Source: Candidatus Bathyarchaeota archaeon
GTDB lineage: Archaea; Thermoproteota; Bathyarchaeia; 40CM-2-53-6; RBG-13-38-9
Direction of reading: 5' to 3'
Length of the DNA stretch: 27,312 nt
Assembly (NCBI GenBank): GCA_018396565.1
Contig: JAGTQO010000013.1
Span: forward strand, 1 to 27,312
Of the stretch, positions 22,324-27,312 are shown piece by piece. Positions within the stretch are counted from its first letter, which is position 1, and each line of letters opens with the position of its first letter. Below the pieces are notes generated by a model. That model ran no database searches, was not told the origin of the DNA, and saw only the letters and a list, made by a program, of their open reading frames with translations. A program made the position numbers and the translations under genes.

Positions 22324-22956
22324 CTATAGTCGATGTTGAGGTTTTCTGGATCGCTGCTCACCCTGAAGCTTTATTATGAGATCTACTCTGTCTGAGAGTT
22401 TCTCTACAAGTCTCTTCTCGACTTCTGACACCTCTGTCCCCAGGTCTTCCTTGAGGGTTTCGCCGTAATATGCGTTGGCGATGAAGGTCTCGGACCTATT
22501 CATCGCCTCAAATATTTTTCTCCACCTCCCAGACTGGAGGTATATTGAGAGGTCGTTTATGAATAAGATTGGAGTTGGCCTATCAAGGTATATGTCCAAC
22601 ACTTCCTCAATCGCCTTTCGATTATCTTCGACAAACTTCAGAAGTTCCTCCTTACTCTTGGCTGAGTGTCTTGGAGGGTTGACTCTGGATGGCTGGAGGA
22701 CCCTCATTGCGCATGGTAATTCTGTAATATCTAATATTCTACCACCGATAGGCTTCCCTCTATGAATTATCTTATCGGGAGCCATATCTATGAGGGTTAT
22801 ATCTTTAGGATTCTCCGTCTGCAAAGCCTCTTTGAGAAATCTTGCCGTCAGAGACGTTTTACCTGTAGAGATCTCTCCGAGTATCAAGGTCTTTCTACGA
22901 GCTAGTTCAAGATATGAGTGTCGGGCTGGATCCTTCAGCTGCAACGGATGGCCCAT
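22324..22956 (-). CDS. P-loop ATPase of unknown role
   Basis: 210 residues. Walker A GEISTGKTS is at 27-35 and a Walker B-like strand PILFINDLS at about 128-136, with Asn-Asp in place of the usual Asp-Glu. A TLIDMAPDKI strand follows the first helix. The C-terminus is charged (EVEKRLVEKLSDRVDLIIKLQGEQRSRK). The order and spacing suit a RecA/HerA-like or NTPase fold, but I cannot place it in a named family. The gene lies 61 bases downstream of thiW on the same strand, so it may be part of a TPP-riboswitch transcript. It is too short and lacks the ABC signature, so it is not the EcfA ATPase expected for ThiW. Confidence 0.65.
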   Translation of the reverse strand: MGHPLQLKDPARHSYLELARRKTLILGEISTGKTSLTARFLKEALQTENPKDITLIDMAPDKIIHRGKPIGGRILDITELPCAMRVLQPSRVNPPRHSAKSKEELLKFVEDNRKAIEEVLDIYLDRPTPILFINDLSIYLQSGRWRKIFEAMNRSETFIANAYYGETLKEDLGTEVSEVEKRLVEKLSDRVDLIIKLQGEQRSRKPQHRL

Positions 22957-23017
22957 AAATGATCCCAGTCAACCCTCACTATCTTTCCACTAGCACGTTG
23001 ACCTTTGATCTCCTCAA

Positions 23018-23527
23018 CTATTGAATTCTGCCCTTCCTCAACATTACGAGTATTGCGAATCCTATGATGGAGCCTGGTACACTGCTTATGAGAAACGCTA
23101 TTAAGAAAGCTTCTGGTGTGAGCATAGTTCTTATCCAGCCTGACTGGAGTGCTAAGGGACCAACTAGGGTTGCACTCATAATCGCCCCGAAAGCGGTTCC
23201 CAAAGGCTCAGTCAAGGCGGCGTAGTCCCTCCTCCATATGTACCGGTGTATAAACCCGACAAGAAACGCCCCTGGGATCCCACCTGGGAAGGCGAATACT
23301 GTTCCTGTACCTAAGGCGTTCCGCGCAATCGCTGCTGTAAAGGCTATGAACATGGCGTACCATGGGCCTAATAAGACACCGCCAATCCCGTTTATCATAT
23401 GTTGGGCTGGATAAACCTTGGTTGGACCTATTGGGAAGGATATGGGTGAGAGAATTATGGCTGTGGCTGCCAGAACTGCTGTCGCCGCTACCTTCTGGGA
23501 TGGTCTCCAAACATCTACCCTGTGCAA
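23018..23527 (-). CDS. thiW: ThiW, ECF S component for thiazole uptake
   Basis: 169 residues with about five helices, matching ThiW, the proposed hydroxyethylthiazole carrier. Diagnostic pieces are GPTKVYPAQHMINGIGGVLLGP, ARNALGTGTVFAFPGGIPGAF and LGTAFGAIMSATLVGPLA. With CytX bringing HMP and ThiD-ThiN joining both parts, the window encodes a near-complete thiamine salvage set. TTG 23527 follows GGGAGGT (about 23538-23544), with roughly ten bases between. The leader carries the second TPP riboswitch, a short cytX remnant ORF (23576-23611), and then a TATATA stretch near 23569-23574 that could be an older, riboswitch-independent promoter. The energising EcfA/EcfT genes are not in the window. 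Confidence 0.92.
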   Translation of the reverse strand: MHRVDVWRPSQKVAATAVLAATAIILSPISFPIGPTKVYPAQHMINGIGGVLLGPWYAMFIAFTAAIARNALGTGTVFAFPGGIPGAFLVGFIHRYIWRRDYAALTEPLGTAFGAIMSATLVGPLALQSGWIRTMLTPEAFLIAFLISSVPGSIIGFAILVMLRKGRIQ

Positions 23528-23575
23528 ATATCTGTCAACCTCCCATAACTCTAGATATTGTCAAAGATATATGGC

Positions 23576-23611
23576 TCAATGACTATGTATCTTCGGAATT
23601 CTCAGATTCAT
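23576..23611 (-). pseudogene. Remnant of cytX 5' coding end in the thiW leader
   Basis: ATG 23611 opens an 11-codon frame reading MNLRIPKIHSH and then TGA. CytX begins MRLRIPKIHA, so eight of the first nine residues agree. The matching bases continue the similarity of the promoter/riboswitch block, showing that the block was copied from cytX together with its start codon and first codons. It may now act as a short leader ORF ahead of thiW, or be inert. Confidence 0.85.
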
Positions 23612-23649
23612 CTTTTTGTTCAGTCTACCTGCTGGAGGCATCTTCAAGG

Positions 23650-23799
23650 TAGACTGGCAGGAAGAGTGGTCGACGCATCATCCCTCCGCCGGCATTATCC
23701 GGATCAGGTTCTTTAGGGGTCGATGGTTGAACCATCCTCTCAGCCGGGTCTACCCAGCTCCCCCGATGCAGATCAACCGAACATCCAAGAATTATTTAA
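23650..23799 (-). repeat. 150-bp promoter/TPP riboswitch block, copy 2
   Basis: Identical to 16391-16540, same orientation, 7,259 bases away. It includes a TATA element (about 23791-23800) and the full aptamer. Flanking DNA toward the gene (23588-23649) is similar to the cytX leader but diverged; flanking DNA upstream of 23800 is unrelated. Confidence 0.95.
23675..23769 (-). promoter_or_regulatory. TPP riboswitch in front of thiW
   Basis: Same 95-base aptamer as at 16416-16510: GCATC/GATGC P1, GGCTGAGAGG, the GATGG-TTCAA-CCATC hairpin, ACCTGATCCGG, GCCGGCGGAGGG. Downstream, CAGTCTACCT pairs perfectly over 10 bases with AGGTAGACTG, just before ATG 23611. In the cytX copy this stem is weaker. 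The stem could cover the SD-like AGGT. Confidence 0.95.
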
Positions 23800-23984
23800 A
23801 GGTATAGCCGAAACATCAAACGAGCCATCATCGTAGCCTGTTGGATTCTACAAGGATAACTGAATCCCTCTCTAAAGCAAAGTATCAATAATAAGCTATT
23901 ACGTAGTTAAAAATATGATAGTCAGGGTTCTCCCTGTTATAGTGGAGGTGATCTTGTCTGGATAGGAGGGTAATCGCCGCAATC

Positions 23985-24674
23985 TTGCTGGTCGGCCTAA
24001 CAATCACATCAGTATTAGCCTACGCGATCCTATGGTATGGAAAGCCTGGAAGGATCCAGGTGCAGGAGGCTGGTAATCAAATATCTCTACCAGCTCCAAG
24101 ATTAGACAGCGACTACTCCCTTGAGCTCGCCCTGGCCAGGAGGAGGTCAATAAGAGATTACGGTGTGGGGCCCCTAAAATTGCAGGAGCTCTCCCAACTC
24201 TTGTGGGCTGCTCAGGGTGTAACTGATCCTAGGGGTTTGAGAACAGCACCATCGGCTGGGGGCCTCTATCCTTTGGAGGTTTACGTCGTGGCTGGTGATG
24301 TTGAAGGCTTGACTGGAGGCGTCTACAAGTATGTTCCTGGTTCACATACTTTGAGGATGGTTCTGGAAGGTGATAGGAGGAGGGATCTATGCGACGCCGC
24401 TCTGGGCCAATCTTGGGTCGGCAACGCCCCTGCCAACATAGTTATTACAGCAGTATACGAGAGGACTACCATAAAATATGGGGAGAGGGGTGTTAGATAC
24501 GTTCATATCGAGGTTGGACATGCCGCCCAGAACCTTTGCCTGCAGGCTACTGCCCTCAATCTTGGAGCAGTCACTGTAGGGGCCTTTCATGATGATAGGG
24601 TGAAGACTCTCCTGAACCTTCCTGAAAGTGAGCGGCCACTCTACCTAATCCCTATCGGTAGATTACCCCAATAG
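23985..24674 (+). CDS. SagB-type nitroreductase-like FMN protein, membrane-anchored
   Basis: At least 229 residues. An N-terminal hydrophobic helix anchors a nitroreductase-fold domain of the SagB/ThcOx family: LARRRSIRDYG (FMN phosphate contacts), LSQLLWAAQGVT, GLRTAPSAGGLYPLEVYVV, VYKYVPGSHTL, HIEVGHAAQNLCLQATALNLGAVTVGAF and LYLIPIGRLP. Members are FMN-dependent oxidases or reductases; many archaeal copies stand alone, with no peptide-modification cluster, as here. TTG 23985 is the first standard start but lacks a well-spaced SD. An in-frame CTG at 23958 lies six bases after a perfect GGAGGTGA (23944-23951) and gives a better N-end (MDRRVIAAILLVGL). The true start is therefore probably 23958. 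It is convergent with htpX. Confidence 0.85.
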   Translation: MLVGLTITSVLAYAILWYGKPGRIQVQEAGNQISLPAPRLDSDYSLELALARRRSIRDYGVGPLKLQELSQLLWAAQGVTDPRGLRTAPSAGGLYPLEVYVVAGDVEGLTGGVYKYVPGSHTLRMVLEGDRRRDLCDAALGQSWVGNAPANIVITAVYERTTIKYGERGVRYVHIEVGHAAQNLCLQATALNLGAVTVGAFHDDRVKTLLNLPESERPLYLIPIGRLPQ

Positions 24675-24695
24675 CTTAAGATCTTGGGGATTGTT

Positions 24696-25664
24696 TCACG
24701 TTAGGCTCTGTAACGCCTTGATGCGCTTGACAATGTTTGGATGTGTAGACAGCAACTCCAGAATTCTGTCGGTTATGGTGATTTTTCTGGAAAGGATCTC
24801 TTGAACCAGTTGCTGGTCTGTCTTGAAGAGTCTACTTGATATGGCGGCTTGGTCACGTTCAACGCTGTCCGGGTCCTCGATAAATAACGCTTTGAAACTG
24901 CTCATTGTGGGCGTTGTATCTCCATACTTCTTCATTCTCCTTGTCGATGAGACTATCTTAGCCAGGGCCTCCGAGAGTTTGCGGGCCCCATCCTCAACTA
25001 TTGAGACGCTCCTCTGGTCTGCATAGTACTCCCTCAGTCTGCTCAGGCCCATGACGAATAGGGTTAGAACCCAGTATATCGCCATGCTCACCATGCCTAT
25101 AAGTGCTGGCGCGGCGCTGCCTCCCTCCCTGTCCCTGCTTCCACTATACCAGGTGGAGGCCATCATCGAGTAGCCTATGTAGTAGAAGATGGCTGGCAGG
25201 ACTGAGGCGAACATCATAACTTGGACATCCCTATTCTTGAGGTGCCCGAGCTCATGGCCTAGGACAGCCTCAACCTCCTCTTCCTCAAGTTCCTTCAATA
25301 AACCTCTTGTAACTGCAACCCTGCTTCCGGCTATGGGTGAGCCGTAGGCGAATGCGTTCGGTATGGGGATGTTCGCTATCATAACCTTCGGCATCTTCAA
25401 CCCTAGCCTCTGACTCAGCCTGCCGACGATGCTGTGGAGTCTGGGACTGGCAGTCCCCGAAACCTCCTCAACCTTGTATAAAGCATCTATCATGAAGGGC
25501 GCGATCAGCCACTGAACTATGTTGAACACAATGACTAGAAGTGCCAAGGCTAGAAGGTTTGTCACACCCACCAGACTGAGTATGATTGCGAAGAATAGTG
25601 TAGAGACCGCTATGAGGAGTGTGACAGTTCCAATCATAGTCATCTTTAGCTTCATAAGATTCAT
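24696..25664 (-). CDS. htpX: HtpX-like M48 membrane metalloprotease
   Basis: 322 residues. Two N-terminal helices (about 10-32 and 36-56), then PNAFAYGSPIAGSRVAVTRGLL and the zinc site HELGH at 137-141, with the third ligand Glu212 in REYYAD. Two more helices lie between (about 148-170 and 187-207). This is the standard HtpX layout, a membrane-protein quality-control protease with the active site on the cytosolic side. The C-terminal part ends LLSTHPNIVKRIKAL, also normal. ATG 25664 is preceded by AGGTGA with a seven-base gap. It is convergent with the SagB-type gene, 21 bases apart. Confidence 0.93.
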   Translation of the reverse strand: MNLMKLKMTMIGTVTLLIAVSTLFFAIILSLVGVTNLLALALLVIVFNIVQWLIAPFMIDALYKVEEVSGTASPRLHSIVGRLSQRLGLKMPKVMIANIPIPNAFAYGSPIAGSRVAVTRGLLKELEEEEVEAVLGHELGHLKNRDVQVMMFASVLPAIFYYIGYSMMASTWYSGSRDREGGSAAPALIGMVSMAIYWVLTLFVMGLSRLREYYADQRSVSIVEDGARKLSEALAKIVSSTRRMKKYGDTTPTMSSFKALFIEDPDSVERDQAAISSRLFKTDQQLVQEILSRKITITDRILELLSTHPNIVKRIKALQSLT

Positions 25665-26120
25665 TTTGAACTCACCTTATCCGTTGATAAGTGAAAATTT
25701 TAGGATTGGCAACTTACTTAAATATCTATCTCCAATTTTAACGAGGTGGCTAACTTAGGAATGGGTTCCTCCCAAAAATTCTTAAAGCATCCTATGTTGG
25801 ACAGCCCAGCCACTATTCAAAGAATCGACTTGATAAGCCTCCTCTCCAATGTTTCTTATAAAAGTTATAATTGAGTGTCGCCAAATCCTACGCGACTCAG
25901 CTATCATGCATATGAAGTGCCATTGGCAAATCTTCTGAATGGATTAAACAATTGGAGAAGCGTCCGATGCTGCCCCTCAAATGTTTAGGTCTTTGTAACG
26001 AGCTTTTACGATCTTCCATACCTTGCTCTTGGAGTTGAATAATATTCTTGAGGAAGATAAGAGAATATCCGGCAACTTTATAAATTTCGTTTTCAATTTT
26101 GGTTTTTACTAAAGGAGCCT
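25665..26120. other. 456-base intergenic region
   Basis: This holds the htpX promoter on the left (minus strand, A/T-rich about 25700-25735) and the radical SAM promoter on the right (TATA at 26076-26085). Between them I see no ORF with a start signal, no tRNA-like fold and no clear repeat. Confidence 0.4.
26076..26085 (+). promoter_or_regulatory. TATA box for the radical SAM gene
   Basis: CTTTATAAAT is a strong archaeal TATA match. It predicts transcription from about 26105-26110, just before the upstream ORF at 26121 and about 65 bases before the radical SAM start. Confidence 0.6.
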
Positions 26121-26180
26121 GTGCTGACCGCTATATTCAACCCAACACCATCAAGTCCGGATGGGTTAAAGGTTGAATAG
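26121..26180 (+). CDS. Short upstream ORF overlapping the radical SAM start
   Basis: GTG 26121 follows AAAGGAG (26111-26117) with a short three-base gap. It encodes 19 residues (MLTAIFNPTPSSPDGLKVE) and then stops at TAG 26178-26180, overlapping the TTG start of the radical SAM gene by eight bases. The arrangement suggests translational coupling or a leader peptide. The spacing is shorter than ideal and the peptide has no recognisable motif. Confidence 0.3.
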   Translation: MLTAIFNPTPSSPDGLKVE

Positions 26181-27312
26181 GCATCCACAGATAGTCTTGA
26201 CGTCACCGGCAACCGAGATGACTACCCATCATGACAGAGAGTTCCTCGGATTCGGAACATGCAGTCCAACACCGCCTTTCCCCCAATGGCTGACAAGACT
26301 CCTATTCTACCCTACAGTGAGGAATTCAAGTGGATTGGCTCACTATGCACCTTACGGTCTCAGAAAGGTTGAAGCTGCACTTCTGAATAATGGTTTCGAA
26401 GAGGAGCAGGTCGCATTAATTCATCCAGACCATCTCAAAGATTATGTCGGGCCGGAGACAAGAGCTGTAGGAATTTCAGTTATGGATCCCCTAGGTTTGG
26501 GTCCCGTGAGCGCAACTTTCAGTGCAATATTGAATGGGAAACCTGCCACAGCCTTTGAATTTCAAAGGATGATGAGCAATAGATGCTTCAAAGAATATAA
26601 TCCAAAAATAATTCTGGGAGGCCCAGGGTCTTGGCAGATCCATGCTGTCAAGAACGCCCAAGAAATATTCGGGATATCAACCATCGTCATAGGTGAGGCT
26701 GACGAGGTGGCCCCTGAACTATTCAAAAGAGCAGTCGAGGGGGATGAGCTCCCTTCACTCGTTTATGCTAAACCAGCGATTGAGAGTAATATACCAACTA
26801 TTAAGAAGCCTTCTGTAAACGGGCTGGTTGAGATCTCACGTGGATGTGGTAGAAATTGCCAGTTCTGCATTCCAACTATGAGGCCGAAGAGAGATCTCCC
26901 AATAAGGAAGATTCTGGATGAGGTCGCAGTCAATGTTAAAGGTGGGTGCCGTCAAATTTGCTTACACGCCGAGGACATACTCTTATATGGTTCAGGTGCC
27001 GAATACGGCTTCAAACCTGCAAATGAGAAAGTTCTGAACCTCTTCAAGAGCATCATCGGAATGTTGAATGGAGCTGCCAACATAGGCATCAGCCACGTAT
27101 CACTGCCCGCCGTAGCATCGTCACCAGGGTTGGTCAAAGACCTCACACACCTGCTCGGAATAGGAGATTCCAAGGCGTCCTTCCTAGGTGTTCAGGTAGG
27201 CCTGGAGACCGGCAGTGTGAGGTTGATCAAGAAATACATGGCTGGAAAACCCCTCCCCTATAGACCTGAGGATTGGCCTGAAGTAGTTAAGACTGCAATT
27301 GGCGTGATGGAT
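26173..27312 (+). CDS. Radical SAM protein with B12-binding-like N-terminus (runs off right edge)
   Basis: 380 codons are present and the frame is still open at the window end. The N-terminal part (about 1-200) has the layout of cobalamin-binding-type domains in B12/radical SAM proteins: YAPYGLRKVEAALLNNGF, AVGISVMDPLGLG, PKIILGGPGSWQ and VIGEADEVAPELF. It lacks the DxHxxG histidine that binds cobalamin in true members. The radical SAM cluster motif CGRNCQFC (Cys225, Cys229, Cys232) follows GLVEISRG, and VGLETGS at about 346-352 matches a later family strand. The reaction is unknown. TTG 26173 is forced by an in-frame TAA at 26167-26169. GGATGGG (26159-26165) may act as the SD. Confidence 0.85.
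   Translation, partial: MNRHPQIVLTSPATEMTTHHDREFLGFGTCSPTPPFPQWLTRLLFYPTVRNSSGLAHYAPYGLRKVEAALLNNGFEEEQVALIHPDHLKDYVGPETRAVGISVMDPLGLGPVSATFSAILNGKPATAFEFQRMMSNRCFKEYNPKIILGGPGSWQIHAVKNAQEIFGISTIVIGEADEVAPELFKRAVEGDELPSLVYAKPAIESNIPTIKKPSVNGLVEISRGCGRNCQFCIPTMRPKRDLPIRKILDEVAVNVKGGCRQICLHAEDILLYGSGAEYGFKPANEKVLNLFKSIIGMLNGAANIGISHVSLPAVASSPGLVKDLTHLLGIGDSKASFLGVQVGLETGSVRLIKKYMAGKPLPYRPEDWPEVVKTAIGVMD

Noticed and set aside
1..27312. CRISPR array, insertion sequence, tRNA or rRNA gene
   Set aside because: No spaced short repeats, transposase-like frame, terminal inverted repeats or cloverleaf/T-loop signatures were found on reading both strands by eye.

Overview
This window looks like a moderately GC-rich archaeal chromosome or metagenomic contig. 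The evidence is: TATA-type promoters 25-30 bases ahead of genes, several apparently leaderless starts, frequent TTG and GTG starts behind strong Shine-Dalgarno (SD) sequences, a ThiD-ThiN fusion in place of ThiE, Get3/ArsA ATPases, and archaeal-type Ig-like surface proteins. A Thermoproteota lineage such as Bathyarchaeia is my best guess from gene content. That is inference, because the window holds no rRNA or marker gene.

Layout. 1-633: partial MFS transporter. 901-2264: QueT-type ECF substrate-binding protein with a structured leader, and an unknown membrane protein. 2482-3378: thioredoxin-reductase-like flavoprotein lacking the usual NADPH motif. 3415-9658: surface-protein island. A coiled-coil/winged-helix protein and a ParA/MinD ATPase are surrounded by three secreted or membrane proteins that share one Ig-like domain; one of these carries a CFI-box domain and one a SHOCT-like tail. 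Tiny membrane proteins follow. 9713-13634: ThyA-like protein, GT2 glycosyltransferase, ECF S-component-like protein, an internally deleted DUF885 gene, and a zinc-ribbon/DUF4342 protein.

13656-16540: thiamine salvage operon, TPP riboswitch -> cytX -> thiD-thiN. 16615-19029: unknown membrane-anchored protein and a CstA-type transporter. 19038-22185: two small paralogous proteins followed by two tandem Get3/ArsA paralogs, with a divergent CxxC thioredoxin-like gene. 22324-23799: P-loop ATPase and thiW, under a second copy of the TPP riboswitch. 23958-25664: SagB-type nitroreductase-like protein and HtpX protease. 26121-27312: short upstream ORF overlapping a radical SAM gene that runs off the right edge.

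Three items stand out. (1) The two TPP riboswitch copies are identical over 150 bases including the promoter. The thiW copy also carries a truncated remnant of the cytX 5' coding end, so thiW acquired its control region from cytX. (2) In the duplicated Get3/ArsA pair one subunit has Asn in place of the switch I Asp (STNP for STDP) while the other has a diverged switch II (DMMP for DTAP). This suggests a heterodimer with complementary sites, co-transcribed with two small paralogous proteins of unknown function. (3) The ParA plus Ig-like surface island may be an undescribed envelope system.
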